From assembly GCA_030063045.1 (NCBI GenBank), contig JAQSEB010000131.1, positions 558,001 to 622,000 on the forward strand: DNA of 64,000 bases, written 5' to 3'. Position 1 is the first letter of the stretch. Each line of letters begins with the position of its first letter. The notes beneath the pieces were generated by a model. It saw nothing but the letters and a program-made list of their open reading frames with translations. It had not been told where the DNA came from and searched no databases. This document shows positions 48,852-59,100 of the stretch, one piece after another. This stretch comes from Pratylenchus scribneri. Taxonomy: Eukaryota; Nematoda; Chromadorea; Rhabditida; Pratylenchidae. The position numbers were made by a program, and so were the translations under genes.

Positions 48852-49556
48852 CTAAATTCGGCCTGCTGTTGAGATGCCTGAAATTAGGATTCATTCATTT
48901 TTGATCCTCAATTTTCTCTTTAACCTGCCTGCGCAGTCCCAATACCGCTACTTGTAGCTTCAGTGACAGTCGAGCCCATTAAGCTAGCCAAAATACGCGG
49001 CGTTTCAACGGGTTTGGCTTTTGGACGTGAAAATGGACGAAAAAACACACCAACTGTTAGAGCAAAAAAAAATTTTTATAAAAAATTTTTTCCTACTCGG
49101 TGAACGCTCTGGTTCAATTCCACCAATTCCTTCTTGCCCCATTCGATTTTGCTGCGGTGGTTGTTGTTGCGGGCGTTGACGATTACGCACAAGGAAACGG
49201 GGGCGAGGGCAGCTGCAGTGAAGGACAATTCTATTCTTATTCAACCAGCTATATCCAACAATCATAGCAATCTAGTTATTAAGATGATTTGTAGATCTAT
49301 GAATACACGAAAAAAAAATAACAACCTGTAGAACAATTACAATCGCAATGAGTACATAAATCATGGTCAACTCCAACTCTCGAGGTCCTGTCTCCAAATA
49401 CGATTCTATGCCTAAAATGCGCTCATGGACACAAATTATCGGCTTAGAATAAATAGCCGGTTTGAAGCAATTATTTAAGGGGAGACGACAGGTGCAATTA
49501 GGCACCAATTCCCATGGAATATTGGTGGGGAATTTTGAGGTCGTAAAATTGGACAT
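48852..49556 (-). CDS. Single-pass membrane protein, 4 exons
   Basis: Exons 49,556-49,326, 49,271-49,097, 49,053-48,925 and 48,877-48,852 join in frame to 186 residues, with introns of 43-54 bp. The first ~65 residues contain four Cys (CTC, C, C) and NFT and NCT glycosylation sequons, consistent with an outside domain. One hydrophobic span of about 20 residues follows, formed across the first intron. The rest is a basic, Gln/Pro-rich tail, probably cytoplasmic. No cleavable signal peptide is apparent. Not recognised by family. In a virus-like element it could be a small envelope or membrane-modifying protein, but it is much too small to be a class III fusogen. Confidence 0.6.
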
Positions 49557-49816
49557 TTTTTCTCGTCGAAATTAAAGAACAAGAGAGGGAGTGAATGTAG
49601 GGGTCAATGGAATGGACAAGCATAATGGATTTATAACATATGTTTACTCCGCCCATCATCAGCCCTCCTTTACCCTCCCACCCCTTCAATAGTCTGTTTT
49701 GATAAATGTTTATTGTCAATTGAAAGGGAAAAAAAATGAATACAATAGATTATTATCATATTGTGGAAAAAAAATGGATTAGAAAAGATGTTTGATCTTG
49801 TAGAATACGAAAAAGC

Positions 49817-50389
49817 CTAGGCCAAATCCGGTGGAGAAAGTGGCCGCCATTGAGAGTAATTTGAAAATTTTGGTGCCAATCCCGATTCAATTTTCACTGT
49901 GGATCCAGCAATAATACGATGTGAAATATCCTCCATCTGGTTCCAATCGATACCATCTGCCCATTTTCCATGCAAAAACACAAAGCTCCAAAGGCTGAGT
50001 TGATGGATTTCTCGTTGATAGTTTCTGCCAAAATCCACTTCTGCCGTATTCTCGCTGCTCATATCCTTTTCGGCAAGCAAACGGCCGAAATAGCCGGCTA
50101 TGGAAATGACCATAATTGTTGCAATTGCTTTGCCATGATCTCGATCAATTTCACCAAATTTGGTTCGCAACCATTGAGTAAGATCACGGAAATTGGTCAA
50201 CACACGTTCCTCAACATTAATGAATTCTGCACGCATTGCAGCCCGATTGCCAGCTTCGAATATGCGCGCTGCCTTCTCAATTGTTAACCAATGTGCTGGC
50301 GGATGATCTTCCATGCATTCGGGTGCATCCCACCATCGAAGTCCACCATTGTCGCTTTCGATCCGCCGTTTCATGTAGAACACAATCAT
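49817..50389 (-). CDS. Bcl-2-like protein (inferred)
   Basis: A single-exon frame of 190 residues (a second Met at residue 6 is possible). No close family is certain, but the order of motifs recalls Bcl-2/CED-9 proteins. ARIFEAGNRAAMR (41-53) is similar to a BH3 with its Ala-Gly-Asp core. DHGKAIATIMVISIAGYFGR (84-103) is like BH1, with the Gly and the hydrophobic central helix. W134 followed by GKWADGIDWNQM (141-152) is like BH2. The length and all-helical appearance also fit. A C-terminal membrane anchor is missing. If correct it would act at mitochondria or in the cytosol to block host cell death. It lies directly downstream of the polymerase on the same strand. An unrelated helical protein is the main alternative. 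Confidence 0.42.
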   Translation of the reverse strand: MIVFYMKRRIESDNGGLRWWDAPECMEDHPPAHWLTIEKAARIFEAGNRAAMRAEFINVEERVLTNFRDLTQWLRTKFGEIDRDHGKAIATIMVISIAGYFGRLLAEKDMSSENTAEVDFGRNYQREIHQLSLWSFVFLHGKWADGIDWNQMEDISHRIIAGSTVKIESGLAPKFSNYSQWRPLSPPDLA

Positions 50390-50626
50390 TCAACCAAAAT
50401 CAAAATTCATTTTATCTGTGTGAGTGTTGATGATCTGAAAATTTCAGATTATTTTTTTTTCTACAATGATTACTTTCAAAAGGGAAATAATTACATGTAG
50501 GCATACATGTAAGAGCGGAATAGTGCATGTGAAAATCATGAAAAAATTTATTCAATGAAAATAAGTGATGAAAATATTATCAATAATAAAATTACACATA
50601 AAAAGAATGGGGGGGGATTCAATCAA

Positions 50627-53600
50627 TCAATCGGTTGCACCAAAATCTTTTATAATCTTGCCATTGGTGACAATTCCCTTCAAAATAACTGGCTTATACT
50701 TCTTCTTGATCGGCTTTGTCACAACAGTGCCAGTGCGCACATCTGGCTGGACAAAATGATCATATTGGAGATTGATGGTCCAGTCGTCCTCATTTCTTGC
50801 AATCTTCTCTCCAATGATTTCAATTTCCTCATCCGAAACAGAGTCGGCCCACTCAGCGAATGCCATCACACATTGCTTGAAGCTCTCAAAGTGCAGCTTC
50901 TTCGAGATGTCTCCTAGAATGGGAATCGATCAGATTTCTTTGTTATTATCACTTTCTTTACCTGTCAGCGTGATCCCCCGGAGGCGGAGGATAATCAATT
51001 CCTTGCCCGTTTCTTTGTGCACCATTCTCAGCCCATAGGCCTTACAACCGCTGGAGACAAATTCGACGATCTCATAATCTACAAATGTTAAAATTATTGA
51101 TCTATTTGCTCATGCTATTTTACCTGCATATTCCGGTTGAAGATCACCCAAATGCCAGCCTGTTTGAAGTGGGCATCCGTCCGCCTCACGATAGGCGAAA
51201 ATCAAAGAGTCTTAAGAGTGAATTTAAAATTTCCCAAACATGAATTCCCATTGAATTACCTGTATCGGTGTAAAGCAATACACCGCCAGCCTTGACCAGC
51301 TTTCGCATCTCCCTTAGGAGTCGGACGCGTGCGGCCGCCGTTGTCCAGAGGGAGATGACAACATTGGCAAAGTTGTGGTCGTCGACAAACTCATCGATTT
51401 GCCCATAGGTGAGCATCATCAAGTCCTCATTCAATTCATCCAGTCGATCGACATGAAGCGATCTGTCGTCAAGATATTTGCGCAATTCGGCTGGGCAATT
51501 TGTCAGTTGTGTTTTGCTCAAGTCCGAACGCAGTGAGAAACGGGCCCAGAGGTTGTTGTTCATGAGTTTGAGCAATTCCCGCAGTGCCTTATTCACGTTC
51601 ATCTTCGCCGGATCGATTTTGATGCCGAAACGGGCGAAATTCTCCTCGATGAATTCCATCTGCTTCTCATCCGTGTCCACGCCTTCCGGGAATCCTGAAG
51701 CATGGATTTTGCCTTCCATCATCTCGGAGACGTATCCTTTAAAGAGCTTGTCGTCCCATTTCTCATATTCAAGCGCACGGTAGAAGCGAGTGACGCGGAA
51801 TCCGCCATCCTCCTCCAACGCTGCTGCCAGCTCGATTGATGTTAGCGTGGCCACCCATCCTCTTTCGAAGTCATCCTTGTGCTGGCATTTGTAGTTAGGA
51901 ATTACGCCACCCTCTGGGTATTGAAGTGCGCAAGCACGGCACAAAGGGAACAGGAGACGACCATCGAACTTGGCAGGCAATGATGGAATTGGTGTTGTTT
52001 TCGGCGGCACCACGAACACCTTCAGAATCCCGTTCAATGGAATGTCCTCTGGTCGAGTCCAATTCACTGCCTGCTTTCCCTTCTTAATGACCACACGCGT
52101 CGGGTGGCCAACCGGATATGCTGTTGATGCAGTAGTTGATGGATAGAGACTGTATGAAGATGAAATAATGAATGAGCAATTTTTGAACACAAAAATACCT
52201 GCAGAAGTCCAGATATCCCATTTCCCATCCTTGTGGCGGCTCATAATGGAGACGGAGTGGAGCTGTTCGCCCTCCAAAGAAGGCTTCACGCAATCGGATG
52301 GGTCCTTCATCGCGGAAACGTTTGAAGGCCTGTCTCATTCGTTTGTCTCTCTTCAGCTGGGCCCGAATTTCGCACACCCAAATCACTTCGACCCCCCCGC
52401 GCAATGATGCTCTCAAATATTTGAGCCTGGCTGCATCCAATTGACGTGTCTGTCCAACACTTTTCCCAGATGGCAATTCGTATCCTTCGTCATCGAACTT
52501 GCATTCGTGCGCATGGAAAGCGCATCCATTTACTTCAATCCCTTTGTCCTGCTCTTTGATGTAGCCATCAAGCCGATAGCGGCCCACACGCTTTTCCCCT
52601 TCTTCGCTCAATGCTGTCTGGACTTCAACGCCATGCAGCTCGCCATAATAATCCAAATATTGAAGAGCAACTTTTGATTGATTGTCGGCATGATCGTAGC
52701 CTCGGTGTGGGACAATACCGATGTGATTTGGTGGTAAATGGTTCAGAAGGAAGTGCTTTTTACAAGCACCGGCAATCTAAACGTGAATTTTCCAAATATT
52801 CGTAAATCCATAAATCTACCAACCGTCATCGCGTCATGCAGAACATCAATGCCTTTGAACCACTGTGGGTCATTTTTCGGCATCGAAATTTTGAAGAATT
52901 CTTCACGAAAGGACATCAGCGCTTCCGTGAGAATTTCAACATCACTAGAAAAAAAAGGGTGGATTCCATGGTATTCAACCAAAAAACCCCTTTAACTCAC
53001 TTTAAACAGTATTCCGCCAATTGTTCCGACAAATTGAATGGATTATGGCGCACCTGATCATACCATGGATCGAACAATTTTTGCTGGTCGGGAGTCATTC
53101 CCTTATACAGGAATGCCCATTTTGGCGGGTATTCATCCAGCACACGGTCATAATTATCCGGAATGTTGGCCAAAAACGGGAAATAAGGCTTGTCGGGGAT
53201 GTTTAGCCCGAACGCCTTCGTCAACCGTCCCAATGCGATAGGAATGAGATTGTACGAATCCCGGAAGAGAACTTCACACGTTTCAATTGTCCGTCCACGA
53301 TGCACACGCTTGGTCTTTGGAATGCGAAGCTCATAGAGCTTGTTGCCTCTTTTGATCATTTGGGGAACTTTCCCAGTCTCCATTATTGAGTGAAAAGCCA
53401 AAACAATATCTAAAAAAAAAACACACACACACACATTAGTTAGAGAAACTTTTATTCTCTCTACCATAACGTCCGCCAAAATGACTGAATGCAATGGTCT
53501 TATATTGTGCAGGCAGCTCATAGATGAGCCAATTGACAAATTGGTCCAAAGGTTCAGCATAAACTTCTTTTCGATCCACTCGTGTGTGATGGGTCCGAAC

Positions 53601-55496
53601 AGAGAAAGTGATGGTACGCGCATCTCCACAAATATAGCATGCCAATTGGCCCATTGGAAGTCGCCATCGCCCATTGCGTATGCAATGCGTGCAGAGTACA
53701 TGAGCAGCTACAAAATTGACGTTGTGGTTCTTCCGCTCAGGATGTTCGGCGGAAACCGATTGATGTTGTGTTGATTCGAAATCTGAACGACGGGGAAAAC
53801 AATCAATAAAAATGCTTATTCTCGCATTCTCACCAAAAACCACTATACGATATGGAGCATAGCGTTTGGGGTTAATCGGCTTGATGAAGCAATATTGCTC
53901 AGGTTTGTGCCATTCAAGGCAAAGCTTACATTTTCTTTCCTATAATAGAATTTAATAATAATCAATAATAAAATATGTTCTAAATTACCCCACAAACGTG
54001 TCCGCTTCGCCCATTTTCCTTGTTCTTTTTCACATTCCAAATACATCCACACGAATCACACTGTTTGTTTCGGACACATTCGTGGGCCAGATGTTGTTGA
54101 AAACAGTCCAAATTGACATAGACCCGATTGCAGCCGGCACATTTGTGCTGGTAACCTGTTTCGGGCTCACATGGCATGCCTTCACCTACTCTCCCACAGA
54201 ATTTGCATCTCACTTTACATGTGCCTTTATGTTCGGAATCCTTTCGATAGGGAGTGAGGCAATGGAAACAATATTTGTTGTTTTGACGCAACATTGAGCC
54301 AGCTTTCCGAATGCCGTGAAAATGGTCCTTGACATGGAGAATTGTAATCGCAATGTTGAATTTGTCCTCGCCATAAACGAAGTCGGGTTTGAAGTGTCCA
54401 ATTTCATTGAACACAAATAATTTAAATCGAAGGCCATCTGCTGCATGAATCTGGTTCCAATAATCAATGACCATAGGCCCATAGACCATTGCATCATAAT
54501 CATCCTGGAGGATGGGGATTCGGGTTGCCTGAAGCAATTGATGAACATCCTCCCTCTGTTGTCGCCATTGTTCGTGATAATAGTAAGAAAATGCGCGTCG
54601 TTCAAGTAATCGATGTTGTTTGGCCAAAATCATGGAATAGAATAGACAATAAGGACGAGCCAAATATCTGTCCACGATGATGCATGCATTATAATTGATC
54701 TAAAAATACTGATTAGTCGTGAAAGGGGGGGGGAGATTAATCCATAATTAATTATTATTATCATCATAACATAATTGTTTTTGGAATGCGCATCCCCAAA
54801 ACTTACATTATGATGAACTGGTTTCAAATGGGATTGATTAATTCCTCCATCGGTACGGCCTCCGCTGCCACGAATTTCGCGCACAATGGGCAATGCTTTG
54901 GCACAAACTGCATCGATCCGTACGGTGAACGGCTCGCCCAGAACATTTCCTTTTCCTTCTCGGTCACGTGACTGGATGACGGTCAGGAATCTGTTCAGAA
55001 TATTGTCGGCCGTGTCCCCATGGATCGGGCGAAGCGGTACCCAAACGGGCTCGTCCAACAATTCCGAGAAAACAGTGGCACCCAACTGATCGGGCAGCAC
55101 ACCAAATCGATCAGTGAGCACCACAATGGCAGCATTGACGCATTTTTGGAAGATGGAATAGAGAAGATGTTCAGGATTTGGAGGCAGTGCTTCAATGGAA
55201 AAGGTAGTCTCAAATTTTCCATTTTTGAACTTTTTGTTGATATGCTTTTCAGCGCCAATCTCGCGCACGTAGCGATGGATATCCAACTCATCATCATCAT
55301 CTTGCACATCCATTGGCTCATCATCAACAACATCATGGAATGGTGAAGCCAGCAGTTCGTCAATGGTGAAGCGCCTCCGCTTGGGTGCCGGTGGTGTTGA
55401 ATGTTGTCGTCGGCTAAGAGAGGATGATGAACACGGCATTGATTCATCTTCGTTGGAGGCAGCACTTCGTTTTCGATTTCCAATTGGAGAAGGCAT
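50627..55496 (-). CDS. polB: Protein-primed family B DNA polymerase (pPolB), 11 exons
   Basis: Exons 55,496-54,807, 54,699-53,989, 53,939-53,834, 53,782-53,465, 53,409-53,001, 52,944-52,824, 52,776-52,199, 52,149-51,260, 51,210-51,124, 51,078-50,962 and 50,913-50,627 join without a frame break to 1,437 residues. Introns are 45-56 bp except intron 1 (107 bp). Order: disordered Ser/Pro-rich start; Cys/His-rich zinc-binding region in exon 2; 3'-5' exonuclease with DFES (D503, E505) and the Exo III YCLND site near 742-746; motif A DFCSLYPS (D975); motif B around 1,165-1,182 (NKALRELLKLMNNN); motif C YTDTDS (1,271-1,276); KxY (1,316-1,318). All catalytic Asp are present. It would copy the linear element from a protein primer. 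Motifs A and C and the Exo sites are split by introns, which supports these junctions. The enzyme appears intact. Confidence 0.95.
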
Positions 55497-55978
55497 TTTA
55501 TTTGTTGTTTTGCTAAAATAACACAAATATATTTATAAAAATTAAAAACTAATAATAAAGATAATGAAGAATGAATTAGAATGGCACATTTCGGCCAATT
55601 TATACCCTTCTCGACCCCGCCTTAATTCTTCTCCATTCTCGAATATGTGATATAGCCATATCATTAACCATATCCCTTCCATTCACATCTCTCAAATTCG
55701 CCCTCAATCTCTCTCGTGACCATGTGGCATAGGCCAATAAAGGTCAAATTTGAATAAAAGCGTCAATTGTTCAATTCAAATTTGCTTCGTCGGCTGGGCA
55801 GGCGGACCAAAATTAGGGCGATTCCGACGGCGACGATTTACAACCATGCAATAAATCATCCAATCCCCGTTTCATTCATCGGTCAAATCCCAATCCCCCT
55901 CCCCTCCTAACAACGTGGCATATGCCAGCAAAGGTCAAATTTTGAATAAAGGCGTCAAGTTGTTCAATTCAAATGTGT
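55497..55978 (-). promoter_or_regulatory. Polymerase upstream region with a duplicated ~76-bp block
   Basis: Two imperfect direct copies lie at 55,722-55,797 and 55,913-55,989, sharing GTGGCATA.GCCA, AAAGGTCAAAT, TTGAATAAA, GCGTCAA and TTGTTCAATTCAAAT. The second copy overlaps the end of the protease gene. They sit upstream of the polymerase start and may be a promoter or transcription-end element used twice. No gene is seen in this 482-bp stretch. Confidence 0.45.
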
Positions 55979-56446
55979 TTATCCGGCTATTAATTTATTC
56001 ACAAATGTGTGGACAAAAGAATCAAAATGAGGGCGATTGGGTACAATAACAGAATTGTGAAATTTTTTAAAGGAAAAGCCAAGCGACATATGGTACAAAA
56101 ATGTGATATAATGCTGACCGCATACATCGCTAAGAGGGCTTTGATGTGGGACTCGATTGAATTCTGTGCGCTCAAATTGTTGTAAAAATTTCGTGATTGT
56201 CGGTGCCGGTCGGTGCCATTGGATTAAGCTGTCATAATAGTATGCTGTAGAAGCATTAGGCAGAAAGAGGGCGACCCAGTGAGAACCTGCCTTCCGCGCC
56301 GGGTCCAGGTTTATCACCATCGATACGGGGTATTTGTCCACGAATTTATCCTTTGACGGGATTTTATCAGCTGGAAAACAGCCAATAAAATGTGAACGAG
56401 TCACTTGACAGCGCCACAAAATAGCCTCAATTTGGGCATCGTTCAT
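55979..56446 (-). CDS. Adenain-like cysteine protease (capsid maturation)
   Basis: A single-exon protein of 155 residues, short like other Polinton proteases. The catalytic set of the adenain/Ulp1 clan is visible: His56 in GSHWVAL, Asp72 in YYYDS, Gln102 in HQSPLSDVCG and Cys109 in DVCGQHY. In this family the enzyme cleaves capsid and core proteins during virion maturation. It is 5 bp downstream of the membrane protein gene on the same strand. Nothing is missing from the active site, so it should be functional. Confidence 0.92.
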   Translation of the reverse strand: MNDAQIEAILWRCQVTRSHFIGCFPADKIPSKDKFVDKYPVSMVINLDPARKAGSHWVALFLPNASTAYYYDSLIQWHRPAPTITKFLQQFERTEFNRVPHQSPLSDVCGQHYITFLYHMSLGFSFKKFHNSVIVPNRPHFDSFVHTFVNKLIAG

Positions 56447-56451
56447 CGCTC

Positions 56452-56997
56452 TTAATATTTATTCCTTTGATTTTCTGGGTCCACTTCTCCTGGTGCCGGT
56501 GTTGAGTAACCAATGTCGCCGGGCTCACCAAAATATCGAGAGAAAAATGTGACAAATGGATAGCGTATCACACGAAGAAATGTGCCAATAAAGCCCAAAC
56601 CAAATTGATTGCGAATTTTGATGATGGCTCGTATCTGATAGATGAGTGCACTGAACATCAACATTAGCCAAAGTGAGAGCAGCCCATAGCAGTAGAGTTT
56701 TGTGTGAATTTCCGATTCGGAAGTGGGTGCCTCTTTACAGGGAGAAGGCAAATTTGCCGCATTCTGAGCCGGATTATAGTAGTCCATTTCCTTTGTACTG
56801 GCCAAAGCGAATTTGAATAACCAAACAAGGAGGAGAAAATAAATAATTACTCGGATCCGTAAAAAATCGTTTATGAGAATTATTGCAATGGGAATGAACA
56901 TATTTATCAATAAGACGAAAAATAATGAAAATGACACAATAAATGAGGTATGGAAAATGTTATCGCTTTTTTTTGTGTGTATCTTAAACTTGTACAT
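56452..56997 (-). CDS. Multi-pass membrane protein
   Basis: A 181-residue frame with three or four hydrophobic spans: about 18-42 (one long or two short), 48-66, and 102-126. A Pro/Ser-rich loop lies between the last two and the tail is hydrophilic. The first Met overlaps the end of the capsid gene by 14 bp; a Met at 56,901 would avoid this and keep most spans. Family not recognised. Its place between the capsid and protease genes, in the morphogenesis block, suggests a virion or assembly-membrane protein. Expression may depend on the same transcript as its neighbours. Confidence 0.65.
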   Translation of the reverse strand: MYKFKIHTKKSDNIFHTSFIVSFSLFFVLLINMFIPIAIILINDFLRIRVIIYFLLLVWLFKFALASTKEMDYYNPAQNAANLPSPCKEAPTSESEIHTKLYCYGLLSLWLMLMFSALIYQIRAIIKIRNQFGLGFIGTFLRVIRYPFVTFFSRYFGEPGDIGYSTPAPGEVDPENQRNKY

Positions 56998-58375
56998 CCG
57001 AGGCCACTGTCCGATTTCTATCCAGGAACATTAGGGATTCATGTTCTCCCATTGCAATGAGCACAATTCCTCCGGCTTGTACGGGCTGATTGAAGGTGAT
57101 CTTGACGGTTGTTGCCCCATTGCGAATCAGATCGAATGTCTCTGGTCCATTGTCCTCTCCACTGTTGGTTAGGTTCAGAACAAAAAAGCAGCACCCGCCA
57201 TTTGCATATCGATTCATGCTGATCCCGTTGCTTTCGAGCGAGCCGTCAAAACCGCATGCATCTTGCATATCATGGAAAGCGCGTGAAAATTTCCAGTTGG
57301 GAAAGTCCAGATTGTAGGGTGCTGCCGGTGTGATCACGTCGGAAGCACAAATCGATATTTCGCGAACATTGAAATGACGGAAGTCAAATGGGCTACTTGT
57401 TTGGGTGCCAACAAAATTTGAGTTCGACAACATTGCTAATACCACCCGTTTTGGTACTTGATCATTCCATAGGCTTCCGTTGAATTCTGTGCGATTCTCA
57501 CTGATGAAAATGGCACGCATTGAAGATTTCCTCAGGGGATAACGGGCTGGTTGCAATTCAAGTTTTTTGTTGATGTCAAAGGCCAGCGAATCCATCAAAT
57601 CCACTTTTTTCACGTACATTTTGCAAGCTAGCACTTCAAGATGATAGCGCGGTAGAGGGGGCGCTCCAGGCACCTGCTCTGCAATTATCAAAAAATTCGA
57701 ATCATTCGGCTGTAGTTCAAAATCGATTTCGCATTGATTGACCATATAGCGGGGCTGTAATTAAGGAAAGCATGGGGATATTGATTTAATTGAAAAGAAA
57801 ACTCCCACCTGATTGCATATATCCACATCCAATTTCGCAATGAATTGAGCCACACGGCTACCTGTGAACAATGCATATCTCGCTTGCAATCCACGTCCCG
57901 TTATCTGCGAAAGTTCATCATCTTCGTAGTAGCCGGCCACATTCAAATATGAGTTTTTAACAGAGTTGGGATAGGTGAGCATATAGTCAAAGTAGGATTT
58001 GTAGGCCATCAACGCGTTGGCTTCGAACACCTGCGATCCATTGATGTGTACACGACAATTTTTCCACAACGTATGACCGATGAGTTGACAAACGGCAGCA
58101 TGGTCCTGTGCTGGATCGAGATTTACCAGCTGTCCAAGAGCATCCTCCTTCCGGATCCGCAATTCCGTAAGAATATAGCATTTGGATAGGTCAAAGTAGG
58201 ACTGGCTGGCATGTAATTTGAAGTGATATGGTGTGATGTTCACAGGGTTAAGCGTCAGCAATTCCACCACCGCCGAACTGCTTACACTCACATTCGTGCT
58301 GGGTACTTCGAAGAAGGAGAGGGCATTGGTGATGGCATTTGAGGAGTCGCGATGAATTTTATGGAATGTTGTCAT
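56984..58375 (-). CDS. Major capsid protein (double jelly-roll, F54H12.2-like)
   Basis: Exon 58,375-57,809 and exon 57,754-56,984 join across a 54-bp GT-AG intron to 445 residues. The order of a conserved N-terminal segment ending in VELLTLNPVN, a YFDLSKCYILTELRI strand, the INGSQVFEANALMAYKSYFD segment and a C-terminal RRAI-type jelly-roll region follows the Polinton major capsid family, known in worms as F54H12.2-like. The first exon covers most of the first jelly roll and the second exon the rest. The start Met (MTTFHKIHRD) lies 52 bp after the upstream small core gene. It would form the icosahedral shell. Somewhat shorter than many family members but without breaks. Confidence 0.85.
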
Positions 58376-58427
58376 TCTTTTTTTAGGGATTTTTTTTTGA
58401 ATGAGGACGGAAAATGAACGGAGGGAA

Positions 58428-59030
58428 TTAATAGAGTCCAAATGTGTCCGATCGTTGTCTTTTTCGACGAATGGCACCCCCCAAAGTGCCGGAAGTCGTT
58501 GGAATGGCAGGATTGGAACCAACTGCTGCGGCTGATGAGACTTTTTTCCCGATCAACAATTGATGGGATGGTAGGCGGAGCTTCCGACGACGATGCTTTC
58601 CAGAATTTCGCTTTCGAATACCAGTGCCGAACTGTTTTGCCATTCCGCCCTTTTCCAATAGTGTATCAATCCCTTTTTTCCCCTCGCTAATTGCCACCTC
58701 TTTAACACTCTCCCCTTGTACAACCCGATCGAGCACTCTGCCTCCCGTATTGAGCGCTTCTTTTCCGACAGCCTCACCAGCTCTTTTTACAACAGGTAGA
58801 ATGATACGCCATAAATGTCTGAGTACATCACCCACTCCTGCTCCGGATTGCCTCGCTCCAAATCCTCTTTGCGTCCATGGGGGTGAACCACGAAAATAAT
58901 AGTAGGGTTCAGAAAGTGGTCCATATTTTTGTTGTTGTTGTTGATCTTGCTCCTGTTGATTCCCTCCCCCAATTTGGCGGAAAAAATGTTCATCATACCC
59001 AACGGAGCGTGTGTCAAATGGGATGTGCAT
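58428..59030 (-). CDS. Small basic virion core protein
   Basis: A single exon of 200 residues. The start is Gln/Tyr-rich with YYYFRGSPPWTQRGFGARQS, followed by a Gly-rich turn, a helical segment (ILPVVKRAGEAVGKEALNTG) and a strongly basic end (KHRRRKLRL, IRRKRQR). This arrangement is common for the small protein next to the capsid gene in Polintons and related adintoviruses, thought to be a DNA-binding or membrane-active core protein. The exact homologue in adenovirus terms is not settled. Placed between the penton-like and capsid genes on the same strand. Confidence 0.7.
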   Translation of the reverse strand: MHIPFDTRSVGYDEHFFRQIGGGNQQEQDQQQQQKYGPLSEPYYYFRGSPPWTQRGFGARQSGAGVGDVLRHLWRIILPVVKRAGEAVGKEALNTGGRVLDRVVQGESVKEVAISEGKKGIDTLLEKGGMAKQFGTGIRKRNSGKHRRRKLRLPSHQLLIGKKVSSAAAVGSNPAIPTTSGTLGGAIRRKRQRSDTFGLY

Positions 59031-59100
59031 ATTTATTCAAATGAAAATTGTTTTATGACGGGGAATACAAATGAATTGGGAAAATGGCTGGGGATGACAA

